DNA of 64,000 nucleotides from NCBI RefSeq assembly GCF_000091545.1, contig NC_006461.1, forward strand, positions 1,302,469-1,366,468, written 5' to 3'. Position numbers and translations under genes: made by a program. Below are positions 14,605 to 23,964 of the stretch, one piece after another; position 1 is the stretch's first letter; the number at the start of each line of letters is the position of its first letter. A model generated the notes under the pieces. It had not been told where the DNA came from. It did no database searches and worked only from the letters and a program-made list of their open reading frames with translations. The DNA comes from Thermus thermophilus HB8. GTDB lineage: Bacteria > Deinococcota > Deinococci > Deinococcales > Thermaceae.

Positions 14605-15175
14605 GCTGGGACAGCGGGAGTGGGCCCTCCTGGCCATGGTCCTCACCGCCCTCCTGGGGCTCCTCTGGTACTACCTGCTCATCGTGCCCACGAGGCAGGA
14701 GATCGCCACCGTCCGGCAGGAGATTGACCGCCTCACCATAGAGCGCAACCGCGGGCTCCAGGCCCGCCGGGCCCTTCCCGAGCTCCGCGCCACCATCGCC
14801 GCCCTTCAGGCCCAAAGGCTCGCCTTCCTCCGGGCCCTGCCCCGGGAGGAAAGGCTCGCCGAGGTCCTCTCCGAGGTGCTCCAGGACGCGGAGGCGAGCG
14901 GGGTGGTGGTCCGAAGCTTCACCCGAAGCCGCACCTCGGCCCCGGTGCCCGAGGTGCGGGCCGTGAACCTGGCCCTGGCCCTCGAGGCCCCCTTCCCCGA
15001 AACCTACGCCTACCTGCGGCGCCTGGAGGACCTCTCCCGCTTCAGCACCCTTTCCGGCCTCAACCTGAGCGTCCAGAGCCAGGAAGCGAACCCCACCCTC
15101 GCCACCAGCCTCACCTTGACCGTCTACGTGCTGGCCCAGGGGGTGGAGGCGGAAACGGGAGGGAGCACCCCATGA
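14585..15175 (+). CDS. pilO: Type IV pilus inner-membrane protein PilO
   Basis: 196 aa from a GTG at 14585 (a GTG at 14594 is an alternative). It has one membrane helix (about residues 14-34, LLAMVLTALLGLLWYYLLIV), then a coiled coil and a small periplasmic domain, the same build as PilN, with which it pairs. Its TGA overlaps the start of the next gene (ATGA). Confidence 0.9.
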   Translation: MKAVLARLGQREWALLAMVLTALLGLLWYYLLIVPTRQEIATVRQEIDRLTIERNRGLQARRALPELRATIAALQAQRLAFLRALPREERLAEVLSEVLQDAEASGVVVRSFTRSRTSAPVPEVRAVNLALALEAPFPETYAYLRRLEDLSRFSTLSGLNLSVQSQEANPTLATSLTLTVYVLAQGVEAETGGSTP

Positions 15176-16050
15176 AGAACGCCTGGCAACGCCTGAAGGA
15201 AGCCTGGGCCAACCTGCCCAGGTCCACCAAGCTCCTCCTGGCGGCCCTCCTTCTCGTGGGGAACGTGGCCCTTTGGTACGTGGGCCTCTACCTCCCGGCC
15301 CAGGTGGCGGAAGCGCCCACCCCGGTCCCCTCCACGCAGGTCATCGAGGCCCCCCCGATCCCGCCCCTCGCCTCCCAGGAAGAGGCCAAGCCACAGGCCG
15401 AAGCCCCGGCCCAAGAGGAGGCCCAGGCGCCCGCTTCTTCCCAAGAGGAGGCCCAGGCGCCCCCGCCTGCCCCCGTGGCCCGGGCCGAGCCCCCGCCCCC
15501 GAACCCCTTCGTCCCCCTGGTGGTGGAAACCCCACCCCCACCTCCGGCCTCCGCCTCCCGCCCCACGCCCGTCCCCGAGGGGCCCGCCGTCCGGGTCCAG
15601 ACCCCCGCCCAAGCCCCCCAGGCGGCCCCCGCCACCCGGCCCATCCCCGGGACCTCCGGCGCCCTCCCGGCGCCCAAGATCCTCTCCCCCGCGCTGTCCG
15701 CCCCCCTGCCCCAGGCCAGGGAGACGCCGCCCAAGGTCGCCGTGCCCACGGCGCTCGTGGAGGCCCCCCTCCCCGGGCCCGAGGAAAAGGGGGCGGAGAA
15801 GGCCCCCACCCCGGCCTCGCCGCTGGAGCGCCTGGTGGCGGAAAAGGGCCTCCGCCTCTCGGGGACCCTGCTCGGCCCCGTGAGCGTGGCCATCCTGGAG
15901 AGCAAGGAGGGCTACCTCGTCGTCCCGGCGGGAAGCCCCATCCCCGGCACGGAGGCCGTGGTGCGCCAGGTGGAGGAAGGAAGCGTGACCCTGGCCTTGA
16001 AGGAGGAAACCTTGAGCCTGTCCCTCGTCCAAGCTGGAGGTGGCCAATGA
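15172..16050 (+). CDS. pilW: PilW, Thermus pilus/competence protein (PilP position)
   Basis: 292 aa. One membrane helix (about residues 21-43) is followed by a long Pro/Ala/Glu-rich linker (about 50-210) and a small C-terminal domain (GTLLGPVSVAILESKEGYLVVPAGSPIPG). It occupies the place of the lipoprotein PilP in other bacteria. In Thermus this gene is known as pilW and is required for secretin assembly and DNA uptake. Its low-complexity linker probably spans the periplasm. It overlaps pilQ by 4 nt. Confidence 0.85.
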   Translation: MKNAWQRLKEAWANLPRSTKLLLAALLLVGNVALWYVGLYLPAQVAEAPTPVPSTQVIEAPPIPPLASQEEAKPQAEAPAQEEAQAPASSQEEAQAPPPAPVARAEPPPPNPFVPLVVETPPPPPASASRPTPVPEGPAVRVQTPAQAPQAAPATRPIPGTSGALPAPKILSPALSAPLPQARETPPKVAVPTALVEAPLPGPEEKGAEKAPTPASPLERLVAEKGLRLSGTLLGPVSVAILESKEGYLVVPAGSPIPGTEAVVRQVEEGSVTLALKEETLSLSLVQAGGGQ

Positions 16051-18320
16051 AGAGCGCGTGGATCCGTGCGGCCGTGATCGCCCTCGCAGGGCTAGGGGCT
16101 TTTGCCCTTGCGGGGAGCTTTCCCGAGGAGCCCCGCTTCCAGGCCCCGGTGAACCTCAAGGTCTCGGAATCCCAGGTCAAGGCGGGCCAGACCCTGCCCC
16201 TGGACGTGGTCCTCGAGGCCCTGGCAAGGAGCGTGGGGCTTCAGCCCCTCATCTACCGGGCCTACGACCCAAGCGGGGACCCCGCCAAGGCCCAGCCCCC
16301 CCTGCCCAACATCAAGCTGGACTTCCAGGGCAAGCCCTTCCGGGAGGTCTGGGACCTCCTCTTCGCCACCTACGGCAACCAGTACAGCCTGGACTACCTC
16401 TTCCTGCCCCCCGACGTGGTGGTGGTGGCCCCCACCCAGGTGATCACCGCCCTGGTGGACGCCCCGAGCCGCACGGGGGCCATGGAGCGTAGGCCCTACA
16501 TCGTGGGCATCCCCGAGATCGCCTACAAGCGCACGGAGACGGACGCCCAGGGCCAGCCCCGCACGGTCGTCAACATTGAGGGCGCCAAGGCCTGGGTCCA
16601 GAACGACCTCCTCCCCTTCCTCTCCCGGGAGGCCGCGGGGCTCAACGTGAACTGGATCGTGGTGGAGGAGGGCGGGAGGCTCAAGGCCGTTCTCTCCGTT
16701 CTCGCCACCCCCGAGCAGCACGCCCGCTTCTCCGACATTCTGCAGCGGGCCGGGATTGACTTCCGCCCCCTCCCCGCCCTGGCCCAGCCCAAGCCCCGGG
16801 TGGAGAAGACCTACACCCTCACCTACGCCACCTTCCCCGAACTCCTCGCCTTCCTCCAGTCCCGCCTCCCCGAGGCCCAGATCAGCGTGGTCCCCACCAA
16901 CCCCCAAAGGGCCATCGTCCTCGCCACCGAGGAGGACCACGCCCGCTTGAGCGAGCTTCTAAAGACGGCCGACGTCCCCAAGACCGTCCGCCGGGTCTAC
17001 GCCCTGCAGAACCTCACCTTCGCTGAGGCCCAGGAGCGCCTAAAGCCCCTCCTGGAGAAGGACCTCAAGGGGGCCCGCCTGGAAAGCCTCCCCGGCAACC
17101 CCAAGGCCCTCCTCCTCGAGGCCCCCGAGGCGGAGCACGCCCTCTTCGCCGAGATCCTGAAGGCCCTGGACGTCCCCCCCCAGGCCCCCCAAGCCCCCCA
17201 GGAGGCCACCTTGCGGCGCCTCTACCCCCTGCGCTACGCCAACGCCGAGCAGGTGGCCCCCTTCCTCGCCCGGGAGGTGCCGGGGATCGTGGTCCAGACC
17301 GTTCCCGGCCAGCCCGTCCTCTCGGTGCGGGGCACGGAGAAGCAGCTCGCCGAGGTGGAAAGCCTCCTCGCCCAGATTGACCGGGCCCCCGAGCAAGGCC
17401 CTCCCGTGTTCCAGCGGGCCTACCAGCTCTCCAACGCCAAGGCGGTGGAGCTCGCCCAGGTGCTCCAGGAGGCGCTCAAGGCCCGGCAGGCCCAAAACCA
17501 GGGCCAGCAGAACCAGGCCCTCCCCACCCGGGAGGCCACGGTGGTGGCCGACCCCAGGACCAACACCCTCATCGTCACCGGCACCCAGGAGGACCTCGCC
17601 CTGGTGGAGGGCCTCATCCCCAAGCTGGACCAGCCCGTGCCCCAGGTTTCCTTGCGGGTGCGCATCCAGGAGGTCCAGTCCAACCTGACCCGTAGCCTCG
17701 GCCTCAAGTGGAACAGCATCGCCGGCGGCAACGTGGCGGCCAGCATCCTGGACTCGGGCCTTTCCCTCATCTTTGACTCCACGCGAAGCCTCGCCGCCCT
17801 CAACATCATGGCCACCCTGGACGCCCTGCAGCAACAGGGCCTCTCCCGGGCCCTCCGGGACGTGAACCAGACCGTCCTCAACAACCAGACCGCCCGCCTG
17901 CAGTCCGGCGAGACCTTCTTCATCCGGCGGGTGGTGAACGACCAGGTGGAACGGGTCCCCTTTGACGTGGGGCTCATCGTGGAGGTCACGCCCCAGATCA
18001 CCGCCGACGGCCAGATCCTCCTCAACATCAAGGCCGAGATCTCGGGGAACGTCCAGCGCAACCCCGTGGACGGGGACGTGGACCGCTTCACCAAGCAGGT
18101 GGTGACCACCACCCTCAGGGTCAAAGACGGGGAGACCGTGGTCCTCGGGGGCCTCACCTCCCAGGAGTCCAACCAGAGCCAGCAGGGGGTGCCCCTCCTC
18201 ATGGACATCCCCCTGATCGGCGAACTCTTCAAGCAGCGGACGAACGAGAGCACCGACAAGGAGCTTTTGGTGGTGATCACCGCCGACATCCTCAAGGAGA
18301 CGGCCTCGGCGAACCCCTAA
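16047..18320 (+). CDS. pilQ: Secretin PilQ
   Basis: 757 aa, the length I know for the T. thermophilus secretin. A signal peptide (about residues 1-21) is followed by a long series of periplasmic ring domains (N domains, with repeated 'tYpL.ya.a..v...L' units between about 240 and 500). The C-terminal secretin beta-barrel contains VPFDVGLIVEVTPQI and GETVVLGGL. It forms the outer-membrane pore for pilus extrusion and is needed for DNA uptake. The start is the ATG at 16047 in an ATGA overlap with pilW; the frame upstream of it is out-of-frame pilW sequence. A terminator follows. Confidence 0.95.
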   Translation: MKSAWIRAAVIALAGLGAFALAGSFPEEPRFQAPVNLKVSESQVKAGQTLPLDVVLEALARSVGLQPLIYRAYDPSGDPAKAQPPLPNIKLDFQGKPFREVWDLLFATYGNQYSLDYLFLPPDVVVVAPTQVITALVDAPSRTGAMERRPYIVGIPEIAYKRTETDAQGQPRTVVNIEGAKAWVQNDLLPFLSREAAGLNVNWIVVEEGGRLKAVLSVLATPEQHARFSDILQRAGIDFRPLPALAQPKPRVEKTYTLTYATFPELLAFLQSRLPEAQISVVPTNPQRAIVLATEEDHARLSELLKTADVPKTVRRVYALQNLTFAEAQERLKPLLEKDLKGARLESLPGNPKALLLEAPEAEHALFAEILKALDVPPQAPQAPQEATLRRLYPLRYANAEQVAPFLAREVPGIVVQTVPGQPVLSVRGTEKQLAEVESLLAQIDRAPEQGPPVFQRAYQLSNAKAVELAQVLQEALKARQAQNQGQQNQALPTREATVVADPRTNTLIVTGTQEDLALVEGLIPKLDQPVPQVSLRVRIQEVQSNLTRSLGLKWNSIAGGNVAASILDSGLSLIFDSTRSLAALNIMATLDALQQQGLSRALRDVNQTVLNNQTARLQSGETFFIRRVVNDQVERVPFDVGLIVEVTPQITADGQILLNIKAEISGNVQRNPVDGDVDRFTKQVVTTTLRVKDGETVVLGGLTSQESNQSQQGVPLLMDIPLIGELFKQRTNESTDKELLVVITADILKETASANP

Positions 18321-18337
18321 GAGGCCGGGCGTTCCGC

Positions 18338-18362
18338 AAGGGGGGCCCGTGGGCCCCCCTTT
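18338..18362 (+). terminator. Terminator-like hairpin after pilQ
   Basis: AAGGGGGGCCC (18338-18348) pairs with GGGCCCCCCTT (18351-18361), with only a short T-run. It lies right in front of the aroC -10 box. Confidence 0.75.
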
Positions 18363-18366
18363 GGCC

Positions 18367-18372
18367 TACAAT
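18367..18372 (+). promoter_or_regulatory. -10 box of leaderless aroC
   Basis: TACAAT is followed by 6 nt (GTCCCC) and the aroC ATG; there is no ribosome binding site. No good -35 box is visible, because that region is occupied by the terminator hairpin. Confidence 0.6.
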
Positions 18373-18378
18373 GTCCCC

Positions 18379-19530
18379 ATGCGGTTTCTCACGGCAGGCG
18401 AGTCCCACGGGCCCGAGCTTCTCGCCATCATTGAAGGGCTTCCCGCCGGGCTTCCCCTCAGCGAGGAGGACATCAACCCCTGGCTGGAGAAGCGGCAGAA
18501 GGGCTACGGCCGGGGCCGGCGCATGGTCATTGAGCGCGACCGGGTGGAGTTCCGCGCCGGGGTGAGGGGCGGGCGCACCACGGGCGCCCCCGTGGCCCTG
18601 GCCATCAAGAACGCCGACTTCAAGAACTGGGCCGAGATCATGGACCCCGCCCCGGGGAACTGGCCCAGGAAACGGGCCCTGACCGCGGCCAGGCCGGGCC
18701 ACGCCGACCTCGCCGGGGGCATGAAGTACGGGCACAAGGACCTGAGGGACGTGCTAGAAAGGGCGAGCGCCCGGGAGACGGCCATGCGGGTGGCCGTGGG
18801 GGCCGTGGCCCTGAAGCTCCTCTCCCTCCTCGGGGTGGAGGGGGTGGGGTACGTCCCGGGGATGGCGGGGGTGTGGGCCAAGGTGCCCTTCTCTTGGGAC
18901 CTGGTGCCCCGCATTGAGGAAAGCCCCCTGCGCATGACCGACCCCGAGGCGGAGGCCGAGGCGATCCGCCGCATTGACCAGGCCAAGGCCGAGGGGGACA
19001 CCCTGGGCGGGATCATTGAGGCCCGCTTCCGGGGGCTCGTGCCGGGGCTTGGGAGCCACGTCCACTGGGACCGGAAGCTGGACGGGAGGCTGGCCCAGAT
19101 GGCCCTCTCCATCCCGGCGGTGAAGGGGGTGGAGATCGGCCCCGCCTTTGAAAACGCCATGAAGCGGGGCTCCGAGGTGCACGACGCCATCTACTGGAGC
19201 CCGGAGCGGGGCTTCTACCGGAAGACCAACCGGGCAGGGGGGCTGGAAGGGGGCATGACCACGGGGGAGGAGCTCGTGGTCCGGGCCGCCCTCAAGCCCA
19301 TCGCCACCCTGATGAAGCCCCTTCCCACCGTGGACGTGGTGACCCACGAGCCCAAGGACGCCGCCAGGGAGAGAAGCGACACCACGGCGGTGCCCGCGGC
19401 GAGCGTCATCCTCTGCGCCCTCTCGGCCATCGTCCTGGCCCAGGCCTACCTGGAGAAGTTCGGGGGGGACACCATGGAGGAGATCCAGGAACGGGTGGAG
19501 CGCTACCGGGAGCGGGTGCGGGCCTACTGA
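18379..19530 (+). CDS. aroC: Chorismate synthase
   Basis: 383 aa. MRFLTAGESHGPELLAI is the classic N-terminus, with GRGRRM, RPGHADLAG and the C-terminal RSDTTAVPAAS as further family signatures. It turns 5-enolpyruvylshikimate 3-phosphate into chorismate using reduced FMN, the last step of the shikimate pathway. The start at 18379 is fixed by this N-terminus and by the -10 box 6 nt upstream. It heads the cluster aroC-aroK-aroB. Confidence 0.96.
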   Translation: MRFLTAGESHGPELLAIIEGLPAGLPLSEEDINPWLEKRQKGYGRGRRMVIERDRVEFRAGVRGGRTTGAPVALAIKNADFKNWAEIMDPAPGNWPRKRALTAARPGHADLAGGMKYGHKDLRDVLERASARETAMRVAVGAVALKLLSLLGVEGVGYVPGMAGVWAKVPFSWDLVPRIEESPLRMTDPEAEAEAIRRIDQAKAEGDTLGGIIEARFRGLVPGLGSHVHWDRKLDGRLAQMALSIPAVKGVEIGPAFENAMKRGSEVHDAIYWSPERGFYRKTNRAGGLEGGMTTGEELVVRAALKPIATLMKPLPTVDVVTHEPKDAARERSDTTAVPAASVILCALSAIVLAQAYLEKFGGDTMEEIQERVERYRERVRAY

Positions 19531-19554
19531 GCCCGGCCCAGGTAGGATGGGAGG

Positions 19555-20109
19555 ATGGCCCGCCTCGAGGTTCCCCGTCCCGCCACCTTCGTCACCCTCA
19601 CCGGGTTCATGGGGGTGGGGAAAAGCCGCATCGGGCGGGAGCTCGCCCGGGCGCTCATGCTCCACTTCATTGACCTGGACCGCTACATTGAGCGGCGCAC
19701 CGGGATCTCCATCCCCGACATCTTCCGCCACCTCGGGGAGGAGGCCTTCCGCAGGATGGAGAAGGAAGCGGTGCGGGAGCTCGTGGGAAAGGACTACCTG
19801 GTCCTCTCCCTGGGCGGGGGAACCTTCATGGACCCGGAAAGCCAAAAGGCCCTCCTCGGCCGCGGGCCCGTGGTGGCCCTATGGGCGAGCCCCGAGACCA
19901 TCCTGGAAAGGGCCATGCGCAAGCCCGGGGAAAGGCCCCTCCTCCAGGTGGAAAACCCCCTGGAGAGGATCCGGACCCTCCTCGAGGCCCGGGCCCCCGT
20001 CTACCGCAAGGCCCACATCCACGTCTCCACCGACGGGCGTCGCGTGGAGGAAGTGGTGGAGGAGATCGTAGAGAAGCTCTGGCGCCATGCAGAGGCTAGA
20101 GGTGCGTGA
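19555..20109 (+). CDS. aroK: Shikimate kinase
   Basis: 184 aa. The P-loop GFMGVGKS (17-24), the shikimate-binding DLDRYIE segment and the LGGGTF motif define shikimate kinase, which phosphorylates shikimate at O3. TAGGAT (19542-19547) ends 7 nt before the ATG, so a second, leaderless start inside the operon is possible in addition to readthrough from aroC. The last 23 nt overlap aroB. Confidence 0.94.
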   Translation: MARLEVPRPATFVTLTGFMGVGKSRIGRELARALMLHFIDLDRYIERRTGISIPDIFRHLGEEAFRRMEKEAVRELVGKDYLVLSLGGGTFMDPESQKALLGRGPVVALWASPETILERAMRKPGERPLLQVENPLERIRTLLEARAPVYRKAHIHVSTDGRRVEEVVEEIVEKLWRHAEARGA

Positions 20110-21133
20110 ACCCGTCCCCTACCCCATCCTCGTGGGGGAAGGGGTCCTGAAGGAGGTCCCCCCGCTTGCGGGCCCCGCCGCCCTCCTCTTTGACCGGAGG
20201 GTGGAGGGCTTCGCCCAGGAGGTGGCGAAGGCCCTGGGCGTGCGCCACCTCCTGGGGCTCCCCGGGGGAGAGGCGGCGAAGTCCTTGGAGGTCTACGGGA
20301 AGGTCCTGTCCTGGCTTGCGGAAAAGGGGCTTCCCCGGAACGCCACCCTTCTCGTGGTGGGGGGCGGGACCCTCACGGACCTGGGCGGCTTCGTGGCCGC
20401 CACCTACCTCCGGGGGGTGGCCTACCTCGCCTTCCCCACCACCACCTTGGCCATCGTGGACGCGAGCGTGGGGGGGAAGACCGGGATCAACCTGCCCGAG
20501 GGGAAGAACCTGGTGGGGGCCTTCCACTTCCCCCAAGGGGTCTACGCCGAGCTTAGGGCGCTTAAGACCCTTCCCCTCCCCACCTTCAAGGAGGGCCTGG
20601 TGGAGGCCTTCAAGCACGGGCTCATCGCCGGGGACGAGGCCCTTCTCAAGGTGGAGGACCTCACGCCGCAAAGCCCCCGCCTCGAGGCCTTCTTGGCCAG
20701 GGCGGTGGCGGTGAAGGTGCGGGTCACCGAGGAAGACCCCCTGGAGAAGGGAAAAAGGCGCCTTTTAAACCTCGGCCACACCCTGGGCCACGCCCTGGAG
20801 GCCCAAACCCGCCACGCCCTCCCCCACGGGATGGCCGTGGCCTACGGCCTCCTCTACGCCGCCCTTCTGGGAAGGGCCCTCGGGGGCGAGGACCTTTTGC
20901 CCCCCGTGCGCCGCCTCCTCCTCTGGCTCTCCCCCCCTCCCCTGCCGCCTTTGGCCTTTGAAGACCTCCTCCCCTACCTCCTCCGGGACAAGAAGAAGGT
21001 CTCGGAAAGCCTCCACTGGGTGGTGCCCCTGGCCCCGGGGAGGCTTGTGGTGCGCCCCTTGCCCGAAGGCCTCCTCCGGGAGGCCTTCGCCGCCTGGCGG
21101 GAGGAGCTTAAAGGGCTTGGCCTCCTCCGCTAG
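20087..21133 (+). CDS. aroB: 3-Dehydroquinate synthase
   Basis: 348 aa. GGGTLTDLGGFVAATYLRG, FPTTTLAIVDASVGGKTGIN and the zinc-site LNLGHTLGHALE are the AroB signatures. It cyclises DAHP to 3-dehydroquinate with NAD+ and a divalent metal, the second step of the shikimate pathway. The ATG lies inside the end of aroK (23-nt overlap). The next gene, rsmF, ends 45 nt away on the other strand. Confidence 0.95.
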   Translation: MQRLEVREPVPYPILVGEGVLKEVPPLAGPAALLFDRRVEGFAQEVAKALGVRHLLGLPGGEAAKSLEVYGKVLSWLAEKGLPRNATLLVVGGGTLTDLGGFVAATYLRGVAYLAFPTTTLAIVDASVGGKTGINLPEGKNLVGAFHFPQGVYAELRALKTLPLPTFKEGLVEAFKHGLIAGDEALLKVEDLTPQSPRLEAFLARAVAVKVRVTEEDPLEKGKRRLLNLGHTLGHALEAQTRHALPHGMAVAYGLLYAALLGRALGGEDLLPPVRRLLLWLSPPPLPPLAFEDLLPYLLRDKKKVSESLHWVVPLAPGRLVVRPLPEGLLREAFAAWREELKGLGLLR

Positions 21134-21178
21134 GCGCCCGCAACCTGGAACCCCGGCGCAAGCCGGCACGGGGTGGCC

Positions 21179-22549
21179 TCAAAGCCCCACCCCCACGGGC
21201 CTCAGCACCCCGCGCTTGGCCTTGCCGAAGTCCAGGGGGAACTCCCCCGCCGCCGTCTTCAGGACCACGAGGGCCAGGGGGTGGTCCTCCCCCTCCCAGG
21301 CCACCCCCTCCCCCGTGGCGAAGGCCAGGGCCCTGGGGTCTTCCGGGGTAAGGGCGAGGCGGGGAAGCCCCTCGGGCCAAGGGAGGGTGGCCCCGAAGGC
21401 GAGGGCGAGGGCCCTCGCGGGGAGGAAGCGGCCCTTCTGCACCTTGCCCAGGTAGAGGCCCGGGGCAGGGGCCTTGAGGCCCAAGAGGGTGGGAAGCCCC
21501 TCGGGGAGGAGGTAGAGGTGGCCTGCCCGGTCAAGGACGGGGCCTTCCAAGGTAAGCCCCGCCTCCTCCAAAAAGCCCCTAAAGGCCCGCAGGGCCTCCT
21601 GGGAGAGGGGGGAAGGGCGTTCCAGGCGCGGCGTGCTCCAGGCCCCCCCCTCCTTGCGGAAGCGGGCGAGGAAGTGGCCCTCCCCCTCGAGGCGGTGGGG
21701 CCAGAGCCTCGCGGTCTTAAGGAGCTCCGGGTTCCCCTCCCCCCACTCCGGCACCCCCGGGGCGAAAAGGGGGTGGAGGCGGGCGTCCTCGAGGCGGAAC
21801 TCCGGGTGCGCCTTGAGGAAGTGGGCCACCACCCCCTCGTTCTCCTCGGGGGCGAAGGTGCAGGTGGAGTAGACCAACACCCCCCCAGGCCCCAGGAGCC
21901 TCGAGGCCTGGGCCAGGAGGGCCTTCTGCACCTCCGCCATCCTCTTGGGCGCCGAGGGCCCCCAGTGGCGCGCGGCCTCCCTGTCCTTGCGGAACATCCC
22001 CTCCCCCGAGCAGGGGGCGTCCAGGAGGACCCGGTGGAAGTAGGTCCCGAAGGCCTCGGCCAGGGCCCTGGGAGGGGCCTGGGTCACGGCGAGGGGGGCC
22101 CCCCAGCGCTCCACGTTCTCCAGAAGGCCCCGCACCCGTTTGCCGTCCACCTCGTTGGCCAAAAGAAGCCCCTTCCCCCCCATGCGGGCGGCGAGGTGGG
22201 TGGTCTTGCCCCCCGGGGCCGCCGCGAGGTCCAAGACCCTTTCCCCGGGCTTCGGGTCCAGGAGGACCCCCACCGCCTGGGCGCTCGGCTCCTGGATGTA
22301 GTAGAGCCCGGCGTAGAAGAAGGGGTGGGGGCCGGGCCTGGCCTCCTCGGGGTAGTAAAACCCCTCCTGGCACCAGGGAATGGGCCGTAGGGGCCAGGGG
22401 GAGATCCTCTGAAAGGCCTCGGGGGGAAGCTTCAGGGTGTTCACCCGGAGGCCGTAGGTGCGCTTCCCCTCCGTGAGGGCCTTGAGGAAGGCGGGAAACT
22501 CCTCGCCCAGAAGCTCGGCCATGCGGGAAAGGAAGGCCTTGGGCAGCAC
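21179..22549 (-). CDS. rsmF: 16S rRNA m5C methyltransferase RsmF
   Basis: 456 aa, the size of T. thermophilus RsmF. The SAM motif AAAPGGKTT (109-117), DAPCSGEG (C180) and the catalytic YSTCTF (C230) are the two-cysteine m5C methyltransferase set; a C-terminal RNA-binding extension follows. In Thermus this enzyme methylates several cytosines around position 1400-1407 of 16S rRNA. The GTG start at 22549 has TAGGGT 6 nt upstream, so it is probably leaderless. Confidence 0.93.
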   Translation of the reverse strand: MLPKAFLSRMAELLGEEFPAFLKALTEGKRTYGLRVNTLKLPPEAFQRISPWPLRPIPWCQEGFYYPEEARPGPHPFFYAGLYYIQEPSAQAVGVLLDPKPGERVLDLAAAPGGKTTHLAARMGGKGLLLANEVDGKRVRGLLENVERWGAPLAVTQAPPRALAEAFGTYFHRVLLDAPCSGEGMFRKDREAARHWGPSAPKRMAEVQKALLAQASRLLGPGGVLVYSTCTFAPEENEGVVAHFLKAHPEFRLEDARLHPLFAPGVPEWGEGNPELLKTARLWPHRLEGEGHFLARFRKEGGAWSTPRLERPSPLSQEALRAFRGFLEEAGLTLEGPVLDRAGHLYLLPEGLPTLLGLKAPAPGLYLGKVQKGRFLPARALALAFGATLPWPEGLPRLALTPEDPRALAFATGEGVAWEGEDHPLALVVLKTAAGEFPLDFGKAKRGVLRPVGVGL

Positions 22550-22601
22550 CCGTGTACCCTAGCACGGAAGGCCCGAAGGCCTCAAGGGATACCATGGGCC
22601 C

Positions 22602-22979
22602 ATGATCGTCGCCCTGGGGGCCGACCTGGTGGAGATCGCCCGCGTGGAAAGGCTCCTTTCCCGCCACGGGGAGAGGGCCTTGAGGCGGCTTTTTCACGAG
22701 GAGGAGGTGGCCTACGCCCTCGCCCGCCAAAACCCTTTCCCGAGCCTCGCCGCCCGCCTTGCGGCCAAGGAGGCCTTCCAGAAGTGCTGGCCGGAAAGCC
22801 TCTCCTGGAAGGAGGTCTGGGTGGGGATGGAAGGGAAAAGGCCCGCCCTTCGCTTCGCCCCCCGAATAGAAGCCCGCATGGCGGAGGAAGGGCTTTTCGC
22901 CCACCTCTCCCTAAGCCACGAGCGGAGCCACGCCTTGGCGGTGGTGGTCCTCGAGGCTAGGGCACGAGGCGGAGGATGA
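22602..22979 (+). CDS. acpS: Holo-[acyl-carrier-protein] synthase
   Basis: 125 aa. GADLVEIARVERL and RLAAKEAFQKCW are the magnesium/CoA-binding motifs of AcpS, which transfers 4'-phosphopantetheine from CoA to acyl carrier protein. TACCAT (22590-22595) is 6 nt before the ATG and no ribosome binding site is present: leaderless. The last 23 nt overlap the end of the convergent membrane protein gene. Confidence 0.94.
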   Translation: MIVALGADLVEIARVERLLSRHGERALRRLFHEEEVAYALARQNPFPSLAARLAAKEAFQKCWPESLSWKEVWVGMEGKRPALRFAPRIEARMAEEGLFAHLSLSHERSHALAVVVLEARARGGG

Positions 22980-23310
22980 AGGCGTAGCGGTAGACCTCTC
23001 CCCTTCCCGCCGCCAAAGCCCCCCGGACCATGTTCCAAAGCACCAAGGCCAAAAGGGCGAGGGCTAAGGGATACACAACAACAATCCCCACCACGGTGAG
23101 GGCCAGGAGGAAAAGCCCCAGCCCGTAAAGGGTGTAGCTGATCTGGCCGTTCAAGGACTCCTTGGCATGGGCCTGGACGAAGGGGGTCTTGGGCCCCAAG
23201 AAGAGGATGGCGAGAGGGAGGAGGACCTGGCCGATGAGGAGGAAGTACCCCACCAAAGGGGCCAGGTGGGCCACCGCCGCCCAGGTCCGCTCCTCCGGGG
23301 AAGGGATCAC
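22957..23310 (-). CDS. DUF4870-like small membrane protein
   Basis: 117 aa from a GTG that overlaps the stop of the upstream acyltransferase (GTGA). The segment ERTWAAVAHLAPLVGYFLL, then FVQAHAKESLNGQISY and three hydrophobic helices, match the DUF4870 (Tic20-like) family pattern. Function is unknown. It is likely cotranscribed with the acyltransferase. Reading frames extending further upstream are shadows of that gene. Confidence 0.8.
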   Translation of the reverse strand: MIPSPEERTWAAVAHLAPLVGYFLLIGQVLLPLAILFLGPKTPFVQAHAKESLNGQISYTLYGLGLFLLALTVVGIVVVYPLALALLALVLWNMVRGALAAGRGEVYRYAFILRLVP

Positions 23311-23882
23311 CAGGCCACCTCCTCCACCTCTTCCCGGATGCGGATGGGCCCCTGCTTCTCCGGCCTCAGGCCCGTCTTGTCCTGATAAAAGGCCCGGATG
23401 GCGGCGAAGTCCCGGCGGATGTCCCCGGTCGGGTAGAGGTAGCCCCCGATGCCCACCTCCTTCCGCCGGAAGTCGGCGTACCCCAGGGCGATGGGCACCC
23501 CCGCCTTCAGGGCCATGTAGTAAAACCCGGTGCGCCAGTAGGGGGCCTTGCCCCGGGTCCCCTCCGGGGTGATGAGGATGGCGATCTCCTCCTCCCGGCG
23601 GAAGATCTCCGCCACCTGGTCCACGAGGCCCTCCCGCCGGGAACGGTCCACGGGGATGCCCCCTAAGGCCCGCATGAGGTGGCCGAGGGGGGGCTTGAAG
23701 AGCTCCTTCTTGCCCAGCCAGCGGGCGCGGATGCGGGCCCCCCAAAGGGCCAAAAGGCCCACCACGAAGTCCCAGTTGGAGGTGTGGGGGGCGCCGATGA
23801 GGACGTACTTCCGCGAGGGAGGGGGCGCGACCTTAAGCTCCCAGCCGAAAAGCCTCAGGAGAAAGCGGGCGAGCTTCTGCAT
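23307..23882 (-). CDS. PlsC-family lysophospholipid acyltransferase
   Basis: 191 aa. The acyltransferase motifs are present: HTSNWD (the HX4D catalytic pair), GGIPVDRS and PEGTR. The family transfers acyl groups to glycerol-phosphate lipids at the inner membrane; which acceptor is used here is not evident. ATG at 23882 has both an AGGAGG site and a TATACT box (23893-23898) upstream. It is divergent from der. Confidence 0.82.
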   Translation of the reverse strand: MQKLARFLLRLFGWELKVAPPPSRKYVLIGAPHTSNWDFVVGLLALWGARIRARWLGKKELFKPPLGHLMRALGGIPVDRSRREGLVDQVAEIFRREEEIAILITPEGTRGKAPYWRTGFYYMALKAGVPIALGYADFRRKEVGIGGYLYPTGDIRRDFAAIRAFYQDKTGLRPEKQGPIRIREEVEEVAW

Positions 23883-23964
23883 GCCTCCTAGGAGTATACC
23901 GCGTGTGGTACACTAAAGGGTAACGCCGGGTGGGGCCTTCCCCACCCCTTTTCGTGGAGGGCGC

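Noticed and set aside
15300..15560. Repeated CAAGAGGAGGCCCAGGCGCC-type units as a DNA repeat or CRISPR
   Set aside because: They are imperfect in-frame repeats coding for the Pro/Ala/Glu linker of PilW, with no spacers.
15273..18320. A 1015-codon frame ending with pilQ
   Set aside because: The first 258 codons are an out-of-frame reading of pilW (Pro/Gly/Arg-rich, no domain). PilQ starts at 16047 with a signal peptide.
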